DNA of 64,000 nt. It comes from Paenibacillus pabuli. GTDB lineage: Bacteria; Bacillota; Bacilli; Paenibacillales; Paenibacillaceae. Every line of letters starts with the position of its first letter. Position 1 is the first letter of the stretch. Below, one piece after another: positions 9,871 through 18,134 of this stretch. The stretch is from NCBI RefSeq assembly GCF_023101145.1, contig NZ_CP073714.1, forward strand, positions 3,596,001-3,660,000, written 5' to 3'. Both the position numbers and the translations under genes were made by a program. The notes under the pieces were generated by a model. That model had not been told where the DNA came from. It did no database searches and saw only the letters and a program-made list of their open reading frames with translations.

Positions 9871-9970
9871 AGAGTATTACAAACTTTCGCTCACTCATTC
9901 CATGTTTATTCTCACGGGACATATGTTAAAATGGTGGAGTACGTTACTTTTTACTAAAAAGGAGGCCGCC

Positions 9971-10315
9971 ATGCAGCCAATAGAGCCTCAAGACATCCAA
10001 CACCGGATCGATCAACTTCTCGATCAGGACCTATATTTACACCTCGAACTCACGTCAGGTGCTTACGCCAGTCACTTCGATAGCACCAGGCATCCGGGGT
10101 CGGCATTCATTTCCAATGCGGTCATACGATATACGCAAGGATCGATCTCGGGCACGGGCCCGTACCGAGTTGGCTTAAAGACCACTCACGGCTGGATATA
10201 CGCTGAAGGACTTACACACATTGACGAGCTGGAACAAGAACGACTTATTCTAGCTGGTCACGATAGTCAAGGAAAGCTGGTTGTAGCTTTACAACTTAGT
10301 CGGGAATTGTTCTGA
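9971..10315 (+). CDS. yojF: YojF family protein (DUF1806)
   Basis: 114 residues. The start at 9971 is directly preceded by AAAAGGAGGCCGCC; the frame also opens at 9902 without a site. The protein fits YojF in length and in segments such as LELTSGAYASHFD, ISNAVIRYTQGSI and YRVGLKTTHGWIYAEGLTH. Its biochemical role is not known. In bacilli it is paired with bshB2 (yojG), and here the stop codon overlaps the region where bshB2 starts, so the two are almost surely cotranscribed and may act together in bacillithiol metabolism. Confidence 0.88.
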   Translation: MQPIEPQDIQHRIDQLLDQDLYLHLELTSGAYASHFDSTRHPGSAFISNAVIRYTQGSISGTGPYRVGLKTTHGWIYAEGLTHIDELEQERLILAGHDSQGKLVVALQLSRELF

Positions 10316-10338
10316 TGAAAGCGGAGGATCAAATAAGC

Positions 10339-11013
10339 ATGAATAACAAACAGATTGAACATCAGCGCATTTTAGTTGTGTTTCCCCATCCCGATGATGA
10401 AGCATTCACTGCTTCTGGAACGTTGGCGAAGTACATAAAAGGCGGTGCTCAAGTCACTTATGCTTGCCTGACTCTAGGGGAGATGGGACGTAATATGGGC
10501 ATCCCTCCATTTGCCAACCGGGTCACCTTGCCAATAATCCGTAAGGATGAACTCATAGAGTCCTCCAATGCGATTGGTATTCAAGACTTAAGGATGCTCG
10601 GTTTTCATGATAAAATGATCGAGTTTGAAGACCCTGAGCTGCTAGATGGCCACATTTTGGCCCTGATCAAGGAGCTTAACCCTTCACTGGTCATTACTTT
10701 CTATCCGGGCTATAGTGTGCATCCCGATCATGATGCCACCGGAGCTGCGGTTACGCGAACGATTGGCCGATTGCCGGCTGAAGAGAGACCTATCGTCTAC
10801 TGCTGTGCATTCTCGAACAATCACGAGGAGAGCATCGGGAAAGCGGATGTGATTGAGGATGTGAGCGGATTCCTTGCCGAGAAAATGGCATCGATTCGAG
10901 CTCACCGTTCGCAATTCCAAGCGCCTGAACTTGTCGGCAAGCGGGAATTGGATGATGAACAAATCCGAAATCGGTTTGGAAGAGAAGCGTTTTGGACCTA
11001 TAAGTTCGATTAA
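10339..11013 (+). CDS. bshB2: Bacillithiol biosynthesis deacetylase BshB2
   Basis: 224 residues, LmbE/PIG-L fold. The start at 10339 has GGAGG eleven bases upstream; another ATG at 10315 overlaps the yojF stop but has no site. Zinc-binding motifs are present: FPHPDDEAF near residue 17 and HPDHDATGAA near residue 130. The family removes the acetyl group from N-acetylglucosaminyl-malate to give GlcN-malate, the second step of bacillithiol synthesis. Linkage to yojF matches the Bacillus subtilis yojFG pair and separates it from the bshB1-type gene near bshA. Confidence 0.9.
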   Translation: MNNKQIEHQRILVVFPHPDDEAFTASGTLAKYIKGGAQVTYACLTLGEMGRNMGIPPFANRVTLPIIRKDELIESSNAIGIQDLRMLGFHDKMIEFEDPELLDGHILALIKELNPSLVITFYPGYSVHPDHDATGAAVTRTIGRLPAEERPIVYCCAFSNNHEESIGKADVIEDVSGFLAEKMASIRAHRSQFQAPELVGKRELDDEQIRNRFGREAFWTYKFD

Positions 11014-11041
11014 CTATACGTTTGTAAAATCTAATTTGCGT

Positions 11042-11069
11042 AAAAGGTCGCCATTTATGGCGACTTTTT
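11042..11069 (+). terminator. Terminator after bshB2
   Basis: Perfect 8-bp stem GTCGCCAT (11047-11054) and ATGGCGAC (11057-11064) with A tract before and five T after. Confidence 0.9.
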
Positions 11070-11280
11070 CTGTTTAAAACATGTGATGTTGTTTGAGTGT
11101 TAATTGGAGTGAGGGAGATAATCTGATGAGTTCCTGCAAAGAGTGATACAATTGAATGGATTTCGTTCTACAAACCAATGAGTCGGTTTCAACTCCCACG
11201 ACAGAAAATGAGGAAACCTCTGAAACGACACGACCGCAAACAGAAAGTTTTGATTTGATGACAGGGGGGAGATGCCAAAA

Positions 11281-11973
11281 ATGCGAAGCAAACGAATCAT
11301 TCGAATTACTGCGATCGTCATTTTATTTTTGCTCATATCATGCATCGCATTGGTTTATGTGAATGACAGACCTGGCGGACTAGCCGATCGGCGTATGTCC
11401 AAAGCAATGGGAATGAGTGAAACCATCCATATTCCTATAGGAAAAACGGCTGAAGAAGCGATCCAGAAGTTTAGAGGTAAGGATGATTCATTTCACATCA
11501 TTCATCAAGAACCGGTAGACGGGGGCATAATTTTGTTTAAACAAAAATCTAGCCAGGAAAATAACAGCAATCTTCAGATGGAGTATGCCCGGAAAATCGT
11601 ATTTGGCTGGAAGTGGGCATGGGGTGGGGGATATTCCATTGGTGAATCATCTCAATTCAAATCAGCGCTTGATTACATGAGCATACCTAAATTGAATCAT
11701 ATATCGACACCGTTCCCTATGCTGTTTGGACATATATTAGACCCGGCAATTCAGCGTGTAACTGTCGAGGTCGAGGGGGATGAGAAACCAGTAGTTACCG
11801 AAGCCAAGCTGGTTGAGGTGGGGCCGGAAAGCATAATCTGGTTTGTATCACTGCCTTCGTCTGCAACAATTCCGTATGAAATAAAGGGATTCAACGATAA
11901 AGGAGAGCTCGTCACCCATAAACAAATTGATGATCCGAATGACAGTGGTTCCATGGTTCTTGGAGAGCGTTAA
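11281..11973 (+). CDS. Membrane-anchored hypothetical protein
   Basis: 230 residues; not a family I recognise. The ATG at 11281 is preferred over 11272 because the GGGGGGAG site ends just before 11272. Residues 4-28 form one hydrophobic segment after a basic N-terminus (MRSKRIIRITAIVILFLL), containing ISC, so it may be a signal anchor or a lipoprotein with an atypical lipobox. The rest is soluble, probably outside the membrane: IPIGKTAEEAIQKFRG, then a beta-rich C-terminal part (VTVEVEGDEKPVVTEAKLVEV) that resembles a small Ig-like sandwich. It stands alone between two terminators. Confidence 0.6.
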   Translation: MRSKRIIRITAIVILFLLISCIALVYVNDRPGGLADRRMSKAMGMSETIHIPIGKTAEEAIQKFRGKDDSFHIIHQEPVDGGIILFKQKSSQENNSNLQMEYARKIVFGWKWAWGGGYSIGESSQFKSALDYMSIPKLNHISTPFPMLFGHILDPAIQRVTVEVEGDEKPVVTEAKLVEVGPESIIWFVSLPSSATIPYEIKGFNDKGELVTHKQIDDPNDSGSMVLGER

Positions 11974-12030
11974 TGAGTGTTCGTACGGAACCTGTGAGTA
12001 GGGCGAGGATCGCCAAGTTTGGAAAACAAT

Positions 12031-12070
12031 AAAAAGGGAACAACCCACTGTTTAGGGGTTGTTCCCTTAT
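12031..12070. terminator. Bidirectional terminator between the hypothetical gene and uppP
   Basis: Perfect 11-bp stem GGGAACAACCC (12036-12046) and GGGTTGTTCCC (12056-12066), with an A tract on the left and T/A on the right, so it can serve both converging genes. Confidence 0.85.
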
Positions 12071-12091
12071 ACGTTACAAGGAAATTCGGGT

Positions 12092-12904
12092 TTACAAAAA
12101 AATAAGTAAAAGAATTCCGACTACAAAGCAATAGTATGAAAAGTAAATCAAGTTTCCTCTTGCCATAATTCCCATGAACCATCTCATTGAAAAATAGGTG
12201 ACGAAAAGGGTCGTAATGAACGCTAAAATGTAAGGTATAGCCAACTGCGCTCGGTGCGGATCGGTTACGATGTCAGATGCCCCTAATATTACCCCGCCGA
12301 TGCTAATTGGAATGTAGAGCATAAAGGAAAATTTCAACGCCGTTTCTTGTTTCATCCCGACAGCAATAGATGCAATGACTGTTGCACCAGAGCGGCTTAT
12401 TCCCGGAATAAGAGCCACCGCTTGAGCCAGACCCACCAGTACTGCGTCTTTCGCCGACAAATCGCCATCTCTTTTGCGCCCGCGAAGGTTTCGAATGAGC
12501 CACAGCGCAACCCCCGTGATCAGTAAACTGATCGCAACCGTATAGACTGAAGTGAATATTTCTTCAATTTTATCCTTGAATAGCACAGCCCCGATCGCAG
12601 CGGGTAGGGTACCAATGATTATGTATAGACAAAACATGAAATCTGCTCTGTACTCCGCATTGCGAGAGATTAGGAATCTCCAGCCTCCTACAATAAGTTT
12701 TATAATATCTTCACGAAAGATAAACATAATGGCAATCAATGAGGCTGTGTTCGTCAAAATTTCAAAGGATAATCCGTTCTGCTCCATGCCAAGCAATCGT
12801 TGAACAATAATCAAATGCCCGCTTGAAGAAACCGGAATAGGCTCTGTAGCCCCTTGTACGATACCTAATAACACATATTTCAACCACAAAACTATGTCTT
12901 CCAT
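12092..12904 (-). CDS. uppP: Undecaprenyl-diphosphatase (UppP/BacA)
   Basis: 270 residues, the usual size, with about eight hydrophobic helices. The start has AGGAGG in GAGTAGGAGGATACA. The two active-site loops are GATEPIPVSSSGHL (residues 18-31) and PGISRSGATVIAS (near 160). The first loop reads EPIPVSS instead of the commoner EFLPISS, as in the second UppP subtype of bacilli. The enzyme removes a phosphate from undecaprenyl diphosphate outside the membrane, recycling the lipid carrier for peptidoglycan and teichoic acid, and gives bacitracin resistance when abundant. The DUF817 gene lies 16 bases upstream, so both may share a transcript. Confidence 0.92.
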   Translation of the reverse strand: MEDIVLWLKYVLLGIVQGATEPIPVSSSGHLIIVQRLLGMEQNGLSFEILTNTASLIAIMFIFREDIIKLIVGGWRFLISRNAEYRADFMFCLYIIIGTLPAAIGAVLFKDKIEEIFTSVYTVAISLLITGVALWLIRNLRGRKRDGDLSAKDAVLVGLAQAVALIPGISRSGATVIASIAVGMKQETALKFSFMLYIPISIGGVILGASDIVTDPHRAQLAIPYILAFITTLFVTYFSMRWFMGIMARGNLIYFSYYCFVVGILLLIFL

Positions 12905-12920
12905 TGTATCCTCCTACTCA

Positions 12921-13718
12921 TTATTTTCGATTGGCTTTGACATATTTCAGCTGGGCAACAATGATGACACTAATAATCACCAAAAGGAACCAGGAACTGA
13001 TTTTGCTAAAACTGACCAGGTGCCAGGACTCATGCTGGTCAGGGTATTTCCAGCCGTTAAAAAATGTTGCTATATTTTCAGCGGTCCAGATGAAAAAACC
13101 TACGATGATAAAAGCGAGTGCTAACGGCATTCGATAGGTCGTTAATCGTACCCGATAGATAATCCATGTTTTTCGAAAAACAATAAATACCAGAGCGGTC
13201 AACCACCAACGAAAATCGGGAATAAAATGATGTGTGAAAAAGTTAATATAGATGGCCCCGCCTAACAGAACCGAAGATGCAAACCCAGGCCATCCCGTCA
13301 TGTCCATACGCAGTCTGCGCCATATTTGACACATAAAACTTGCTACACTTGCATACATAAATCCGCTATAAAGGGGGACACCCAAAAGCTTGGTGTACCC
13401 AGGCTCAGGGTATGACCAGGATCCCATCCATACTTTATATATCTCCAGCACCAAACCAATTACGTGAAATATACATATGACTTTGATTTCATCACGTGTT
13501 TCCAATCCGCTGCGGTACATGAGGTACTGTACTGCTAATAAAACAAGCAGAATGGCATCATAGCGATAAAGAAAGGGTATCTGAATTACACTAGAAAGGG
13601 CCAACGTTCCAAAGATTGCCACAGGAAAAATGCAGCTCATCGCCTGATGATAACCAAAATGCAGCAGCTGTACTAAAGGTTTCAAGTTATGTTTATCTCC
13701 TTCCCAAGCCTTGTTCAT
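12921..13718 (-). CDS. DUF817 family membrane protein (YoaT-like)
   Basis: About 265 residues from the ATG at 13718; another ATG at 13739 is possible, and a TTG at 13847 is rejected because it sits inside the folD terminator. Neither ATG has a good ribosome site. About eight hydrophobic helices are seen. Family marks: YRSGLETRDEIKVI, WSYPEPGYTKLLGVPLYSGFMYASVASF, NFFTHHFIPDFRWWL and FIWTAENIATFFNGWKYP. The function of DUF817 proteins is unknown; the conserved His, Trp and Asp in membrane loops hint at an enzyme or ion site. It is followed by uppP. Confidence 0.8.
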   Translation of the reverse strand: MNKAWEGDKHNLKPLVQLLHFGYHQAMSCIFPVAIFGTLALSSVIQIPFLYRYDAILLVLLAVQYLMYRSGLETRDEIKVICIFHVIGLVLEIYKVWMGSWSYPEPGYTKLLGVPLYSGFMYASVASFMCQIWRRLRMDMTGWPGFASSVLLGGAIYINFFTHHFIPDFRWWLTALVFIVFRKTWIIYRVRLTTYRMPLALAFIIVGFFIWTAENIATFFNGWKYPDQHESWHLVSFSKISSWFLLVIISVIIVAQLKYVKANRK

Positions 13719-13819
13719 AATAATATAGATATGGTCCATTTGTAAAAAGAGAAAAAAAGCTATAGATATTTTCTTATTTTGCGGGTGTGCGTAATTGTGA
13801 GATAAGTCAATTAAACATA

Positions 13820-13860
13820 TACAAAAACAAACAAGGCCCCTCGTCAATTGGAGAGACCTT
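13820..13860 (-). terminator. Terminator of folD
   Basis: Read on the minus strand: a 10-bp stem with three G-T pairs, AAGGTCTCTC and GAGGGGCCTT, 8-base loop, then TTGTTTGTTTTTG. Confidence 0.85.
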
Positions 13861-13877
13861 GATGTAAGCTAATTCTT

Positions 13878-14729
13878 TTATATATTTTCAGATAGCTTAT
13901 AGGCAGATTTAATCGTATGTTCGATGAGCGTCGCAATCGTTACAGGACCAACGCCGCCCGGTACAGGTGTAATCGCTGAAGAAGGAACAAGGCAAGCTTC
14001 ATAATCCACATCTCCGACATTGCCTTTGTTATAACCAGCATCAATAACGACAGCACCTGGTTTAATCCAGTCTCCTTTAACAAAGAGTGGTTTACCCACG
14101 GCTGCAATAATGATATCCCCAAGCTTCACGATTTCCTCCAGATTCACGGTTTTGGAGTGGCAGGTCGTCACCGTTGCATTCCGGTTTAGCAGCATGGCGG
14201 AGACAGGTTTGCCCAGAATTGGACTTCTTCCGATGACCACCGCATGTTTGCCCTCGATCTGAATATTGTAGAAATCCAGAATACGCATAATAGCCTGTGG
14301 TGTACAGGAAGGGAATTCGGCGTCTCCAAAAGCATTAAGTGCAAAACCGAGGGTCGTTACACCGTCAACGTCCTTCTCGATGCTAATGGCATCAAAAGCT
14401 GCTCTTTCATCGATATGATTCGGGACAGGGTGTTGAAGCAAAATACCGTGTACGGAAGGGTCATTATTTAGCTTGTTAATTTCTTGAATCAATTCATCCG
14501 TGGTGGTTTCCGCAGAAAGAACGACCTTAATGGAATGCACGCCTAAGCGAGCACAAGCATTTCCTTTCATACGCACATAGGTCGCTGAAGAAGGATCATC
14601 TCCGACGAGGATTGTAGCGAGACAAGGCTGAATGCCTTTTTCCTTCAGAATGGCAACCTTTGAGGCCATATCTTCCTTCATAAAGTCCGCTACCGTTTGT
14701 CCATTCAAGATCAGTTTGTCAGTACTCAT
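13878..14729 (-). CDS. folD: Methylenetetrahydrofolate dehydrogenase/cyclohydrolase FolD
   Basis: 283 residues. The ATG at 14729 is chosen: GAAGGGG lies eight bases upstream, while a GTG at 14735 would be too close. The family blocks are plain: YVRMKGNACARLG with the catalytic Tyr and Lys, GILLQHPVPNHID, EKDVDGVT, CTPQAIM, the NADP-binding VVIGRSPILGKPVSAML and the C-terminal TPVPGGVGPVTIATL. The enzyme makes 10-formyl-THF from 5,10-methylene-THF for purine and formyl-Met synthesis. A ZTP riboswitch with a terminator lies just upstream, fitting control by a purine-intermediate alarmone that signals lack of 10-formyl-THF. Confidence 0.97.
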   Translation of the reverse strand: MSTDKLILNGQTVADFMKEDMASKVAILKEKGIQPCLATILVGDDPSSATYVRMKGNACARLGVHSIKVVLSAETTTDELIQEINKLNNDPSVHGILLQHPVPNHIDERAAFDAISIEKDVDGVTTLGFALNAFGDAEFPSCTPQAIMRILDFYNIQIEGKHAVVIGRSPILGKPVSAMLLNRNATVTTCHSKTVNLEEIVKLGDIIIAAVGKPLFVKGDWIKPGAVVIDAGYNKGNVGDVDYEACLVPSSAITPVPGGVGPVTIATLIEHTIKSAYKLSENI

Positions 14730-14749
14730 GTTCACATCGCCCCTTCAAC

Positions 14750-14860
14750 ATAAAAAAGAGGCAAGGAAATAAATATTCCTTACCTCTGCCCAGGCGTACG
14801 GCTTATGACTAAACCATATGCTCCCTCACGGTTCACCGTGTTCGCCAGTTACATATGATC
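14750..14860 (-). ncRNA. ZTP (pfl) riboswitch with intrinsic terminator, upstream of folD
   Basis: On the minus strand an outer CATATG/CATATG helix (14852-14857 with 14815-14820) encloses AACTGGCGAACACGGTGAAC and the GGGAGC segment; after a linker comes CGCCTGGGCA (14787-14796). ACTGGCG, GGGAGC and CGCCTGGGCA are the conserved parts of the ZTP riboswitch. Directly after it a hairpin (14758-14786), GAGGTAAGGAA with TTCCTTGCCTC, and six T form a terminator. Ligand ZTP/ZMP should favour antitermination and folD expression when 10-formyl-THF is short. Confidence 0.9.
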
Positions 14861-14959
14861 GTTTGAATTGTTTAGATTGATAGTACTTGAAAAAGAAGAA
14901 ATGTTCAAGAGTTAATGAACTTTTTCTAGATGCTAATGTTCAATGGTTAGAGATTATAG

Positions 14960-14988
14960 TTGATAACCGTTATCAGTTGTGATATATT
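14960..14988 (+). promoter_or_regulatory. Promoter of marR with overlapping dyad operator
   Basis: TTGATA (14960-14965) and TATATT (14983-14988) are separated by 17 bases. A perfect 7-1-7 dyad TGATAAC-C-GTTATCA (14961-14975) overlaps the -35 box. It could be an autoregulatory MarR site, but it also matches the Fur 7-1-7 box except at two symmetric bases. Confidence 0.65.
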
Positions 14989-15083
14989 GTTAACCAGTAA
15001 ATAATATTATTTTATATTCACGAAATAATTCTATTAATTAAGGTTTTTTTATTGTTTATAAGTAAATAAGGAGCGATTGAAGA

Positions 15084-15566
15084 ATGGATTCAAACGATCG
15101 AACAAAACAGTTACTGTATGACCAATTTATCCGCTTTTTACATGTATATGAGAATCACAAGGACACAGAAATCGAACATTTTCTAAGTATCGCTCAGCGG
15201 GAAAGCATCGATAAAATCCCTCAGCATTTGACCGCGGTTCATATGATAGATTGCATTGGCAGGCATGAACCCATTAACAATACGGGCATTGCCGAGGCGA
15301 TGAATTTGTCCAAAGCAAGTATTACCAAGATTGGCAACAAACTGCTGGAGGAAGGGTTCGTCAAACGCGCGAAAATGAATGACAACAAAAAGGAGAGCTA
15401 TTTCCGTTTGTCACCCCAAGGTAAAAAGATTTTTGAACTGCATGAACGTATACATGTACTTGAGGCTGAACGGTTCTATCGTTCTTTGGACAAATATTCG
15501 GAACCGGAGCTGAAAATAATACATCAATTTCTTCAAGACAGCAGCATGGATATGGAATCCAGATAA
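15084..15566 (+). CDS. MarR family transcriptional regulator
   Basis: 160 residues; the start follows AAGGAGCGATTGAAGA. Winged-helix parts: QHLTAVHMIDCIGRHEP, NTGIAEAMNLSKASITKIGNKLLEEGFVKR (recognition helix about residues 72-90), then the wing MNDNKKESYFRLSPQGK. MarR proteins are dimeric repressors, often released by phenolic or oxidative ligands. It is followed after 20 bases by two nitroreductase-like genes, which are likely targets. A dyad overlaps its own promoter, so it may repress itself. Confidence 0.88.
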   Translation: MDSNDRTKQLLYDQFIRFLHVYENHKDTEIEHFLSIAQRESIDKIPQHLTAVHMIDCIGRHEPINNTGIAEAMNLSKASITKIGNKLLEEGFVKRAKMNDNKKESYFRLSPQGKKIFELHERIHVLEAERFYRSLDKYSEPELKIIHQFLQDSSMDMESR

Positions 15567-15586
15567 ACTGAAGGAGAGTGAAACAC

Positions 15587-16162
15587 TTGAGTCTGGCGGA
15601 ATTGATCAGGGAACGCAGAAGTATTCGTAAATGTAATGCTACACCGGTGGAACAGGAGTTGGTTGTTGAATTGCTGCGCAAGGCCACACGGCTTCAACCA
15701 TCTGTTGAAGCTGGCTCATGGCGTGTTGTTTATGCCGGAACTCCCGAAGCACGCAAACGGTTGGTAGACTGTATGCTGGAACAGATGTCTCAGAGCAAGC
15801 TCGGCAAGTTGATTCCGGGAAAACTGCTGGATGTGTTTAAAAAGAGGTTTACGGATATTCCTGCTCACGTCATTGTTATGTCGACTGTGGGACCGGATCG
15901 TCTGACCAATGACCGTAATTATGCGGCTGCCTGCGGGGTGATGCAGAGCTTCCAACTGCTGGGATGGGAACAAGGGTTAGGCATGCTGTGGGATACAGAG
16001 TCCATGATTCAGCATGAAGGCTTTTTCAAAGGAATTGGACTGCGTGAGGATGAAAGATTTGTAGGCATTCTTCATATGGGATATTACGACAAAGCGCCAA
16101 GAAGTCGGAAAAGAACACCCGCTGAGCAGAAGTGGACTGTATTTCAGGGTCAGACTACATAG
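15587..16162 (+). CDS. Nitroreductase family flavoprotein
   Basis: 191 residues. A TTG start at 15587 is favoured, ten bases after AAGGAG; a GTG at 15578 would touch the site. The N-terminus has LIRERRSIRKC, the Arg-rich motif that contacts FMN phosphate, then TRLQPSVEAGSWRVVYAG, and the C-terminal part has GWEQGLGMLWDT and VGILHMGYYDKAPRSRKRTP. Members use FMN and NAD(P)H to reduce nitro groups, quinones or related compounds. It sits between marR and a second, shorter nitroreductase-like gene 18 bases downstream. Confidence 0.85.
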   Translation: MSLAELIRERRSIRKCNATPVEQELVVELLRKATRLQPSVEAGSWRVVYAGTPEARKRLVDCMLEQMSQSKLGKLIPGKLLDVFKKRFTDIPAHVIVMSTVGPDRLTNDRNYAAACGVMQSFQLLGWEQGLGMLWDTESMIQHEGFFKGIGLREDERFVGILHMGYYDKAPRSRKRTPAEQKWTVFQGQTT

Positions 16163-16180
16163 AAGGGAGAGGATATAAAA

Positions 16181-16666
16181 ATGAAATTGTCCGATCTGCA
16201 AGGAGGTATGGAGAGTCCGAAAGATTTTTCGGATAGAACGGTATCACAGGAGCTAATGCTTGAATTGCTCAATCATGCTGTGTGGGCGCCAAATGATGGA
16301 CTCCGTGAGCCGTGGCGATTTATTTTTGCCGATAATCGTAATGGGAAACTCATGCAGGGATTGCAGGATTATGCTCCAGCGTATCTTCTGGTGTTGGTGA
16401 AGGAAGAGGCGGATCATCATAAGCGGGAAGAGGACTTTGCAGCCGTCTGCTGTTTGATCCAAAATTTTCGTTTGCTTGCCCATGAACAGGGACTGGGTGT
16501 GCGCAGCACATTACATGACTGGATGTATGACCGGAGCCGTAATGAAACGTTTGGCGTGCTGGGCAACGAGCGTATTGCTGCGGTTCTGGAATTGGGATAT
16601 GGTGCCGAACAGCCGGTAGCGAATGCTGAGATAGCTGAACCTCAGCTTCAGTTCGAACTGCTGTAG
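16181..16666 (+). CDS. Short nitroreductase-like protein lacking the N-terminal Arg motif
   Basis: 161 residues; start after AAGGGAGAGGATATAAAA. HAVWAPNDGLREPWRFIFAD matches the FMN-site block of nitroreductases, and FRLLAHEQGLGVRSTLHDW plus IAAVLELGYG match the later blocks. The R-R-S-x-R motif at the N-terminus, which holds FMN phosphate, is absent (it reads KDFSDRTVS), and the middle is about 30 residues shorter than in the preceding gene. It may form a mixed dimer with that protein or bind flavin differently; this is inference. Confidence 0.75.
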   Translation: MKLSDLQGGMESPKDFSDRTVSQELMLELLNHAVWAPNDGLREPWRFIFADNRNGKLMQGLQDYAPAYLLVLVKEEADHHKREEDFAAVCCLIQNFRLLAHEQGLGVRSTLHDWMYDRSRNETFGVLGNERIAAVLELGYGAEQPVANAEIAEPQLQFELL

Positions 16667-16703
16667 TGGGGCAAGGTGCAAGGAGAAAATTCAAATGAGT
16701 GAG

Positions 16704-16740
16704 GAACGACATGCCTTGGCAGGGCTTGTCGTTCTTTTTT
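16704..16740 (+). terminator. Terminator after the nitroreductase pair
   Basis: Stem GAACGACATGCC and GGCTTGTCGTTC with one mismatch, 7-base loop, then six or more T. Confidence 0.88.
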
Positions 16741-16746
16741 ATGCTG

Positions 16747-16792
16747 GTGTGTATCCATTGTAGATTACAAGTCAGCCAAAACGGATACACAC
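16747..16792. repeat. Perfect inverted repeat, 10-bp arms
   Basis: GTGTGTATCC (16747-16756) and GGATACACAC (16783-16792), 26 bases between them. It lies between converging genes but has no T run on either side, so a terminator role is doubtful. Confidence 0.5.
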
Positions 16793-16832
16793 GACTAATC
16801 CAGAGATTCACCTATTTTTAAAAATGATGTTC

Positions 16833-18095
16833 CTATAATGTTCTAGTTACCTTGTTATGAGAATTAATGTGTGCTCTGTTCTGTAAAGCAGATAAATCAC
16901 CATCTAAATTCTTCAGGTTTGGAAGGAAAGCTGCTGCGGCCGAACAAAGCAAGGGGAGCAGACCTAAAGACAAGAATAAGAAAGGCAGACCATAGAGCTC
17001 TGCAATCGCTGCACCTGCAAAAGCACCTACAGGCTGTAGTCCGCCACCAATGAGGAAACGTATGGAGTTGACTCGGCCTTGAAGAGGTCCAGGGACAAGC
17101 GTACCATGCAAAGCTGAACTGAGAGAACCAAAGAAAGGTCCTGCTGCACCAGCGGCACATAAAGCAACAAGCGCAAACGGATAACTCGGGAATAAACCCA
17201 GTAAGGCATTAAAAAGCCCGATGGCGGCTAGGCTGCACAGCATGACTGTCCGTCGTCTTTTAATTTCGCCCATCCACGAGATGACCAATAGTCCTAATAA
17301 TGTTCCACATGCTGAAGCAGTGGTGAGTGTTCCCATGGCAGCGGCATCCCGATCTAACACTTCACGAACAAAAGGAATCATCATCGTCCAGATGGCTATA
17401 GAAGACATGTTGCTGATCGAAACCATTCCCATAATCGAAAGCATGGCCGGGAAACGACGATAAAAAGAGAAACCTTCTTGGATATCTCTGAGATAAGCCT
17501 TAATTGAAAAGGGGGACTTAGTTGCTACTGGCTTGTGCATTGTGGGCAGAAAGAGTAACGTGGCAATGGCGGCGGTGTAACAAACGGCGTTGATGCCCAG
17601 CGTAGGCAGTGCCCCAGCTACGGCAGTAAGAGCTCCGGCTAAGGCCGGGCCCAACAAAGCAGCTGCATTACGGCAGCCGTCGATTACCGCAAATGCACGC
17701 ACCAGTTTGCGTTCATCTGCTACTCCGGGAACAATTGCCATTGCGGTGGGCATGAATAGGGCAGAACAAGCCCCGCTTAGTCCTGCGGCCAGAAAAAGGT
17801 GCCATAATTGCAAGTTGCCTGCGAGTCCCAGACTCAGTGGTAATAAGAGAGCAAGCAATCTGATAGAAGCAAGCACTGCCATGAACCGCCCTCGGTGTAA
17901 CCGATCGGATAACGGCGAGCCGAGCAGCCGAATGGCCACTTCTGGAATGCTAAAGCTTAGTGCCATCGCACCCATGGCCATCTTAGATGCAGTTATTTCA
18001 TAGACAAGCCATTCCATAGCAAGAAGACCAAATACGTCACCAAATGAACTCAGAGTGACAGTAGCTAGTAAACCATAATAACTGCGCTTAAGCAT
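16833..18095 (-). CDS. MFS transporter (drug/metabolite efflux type)
   Basis: 420 residues with about twelve hydrophobic helices; the start follows CGGAGG. The loop after helix 2 reads GSPLSDRLHRGRFM, a version of the MFS motif A (G-x-L-a-D-r-x-G-r-k). The overall build (LSSFGDVFGLLAMEWLVYEIT at the start, long loop near residues 190-215) resembles the MFS_3/Bcr-like exporters related to macrolide pumps and EntS. The 40-base gap to the upstream ArsR-type regulator suggests an operon in which the regulator controls export of its inducer. The substrate cannot be read from sequence. Confidence 0.88.
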   Translation of the reverse strand: MLKRSYYGLLATVTLSSFGDVFGLLAMEWLVYEITASKMAMGAMALSFSIPEVAIRLLGSPLSDRLHRGRFMAVLASIRLLALLLPLSLGLAGNLQLWHLFLAAGLSGACSALFMPTAMAIVPGVADERKLVRAFAVIDGCRNAAALLGPALAGALTAVAGALPTLGINAVCYTAAIATLLFLPTMHKPVATKSPFSIKAYLRDIQEGFSFYRRFPAMLSIMGMVSISNMSSIAIWTMMIPFVREVLDRDAAAMGTLTTASACGTLLGLLVISWMGEIKRRRTVMLCSLAAIGLFNALLGLFPSYPFALVALCAAGAAGPFFGSLSSALHGTLVPGPLQGRVNSIRFLIGGGLQPVGAFAGAAIAELYGLPFLFLSLGLLPLLCSAAAAFLPNLKNLDGDLSALQNRAHINSHNKVTRTL

Positions 18096-18134
18096 GAGTT
18101 TTCCTCCGTGTGTATAGGTTAAAGGGCATTATCA

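Larger units (their letters stand above)
14730..15083. other. Divergent intergenic region between folD and marR
   Basis: 354 bases. The folD side holds the ZTP riboswitch and attenuator; the marR side holds a sigma-A-like promoter overlapped by a dyad (both listed separately). Between them, 14909-14937 contains a weak GTTCA/TGAAC hairpin with a T run whose role is not clear. No open frame. Confidence 0.6.

Noticed and set aside
11156..11362. 68-codon frame rich in Thr and Glu before the membrane-anchored hypothetical gene
   Set aside because: No ribosome site, overlaps the next gene, and the T/E-rich part reflects base composition.
13719..13847. TTG start that would lengthen the DUF817 protein by 43 residues
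   Set aside because: It lies in the folD terminator and has no ribosome site, and the extra residues do not fit the membrane-protein start.
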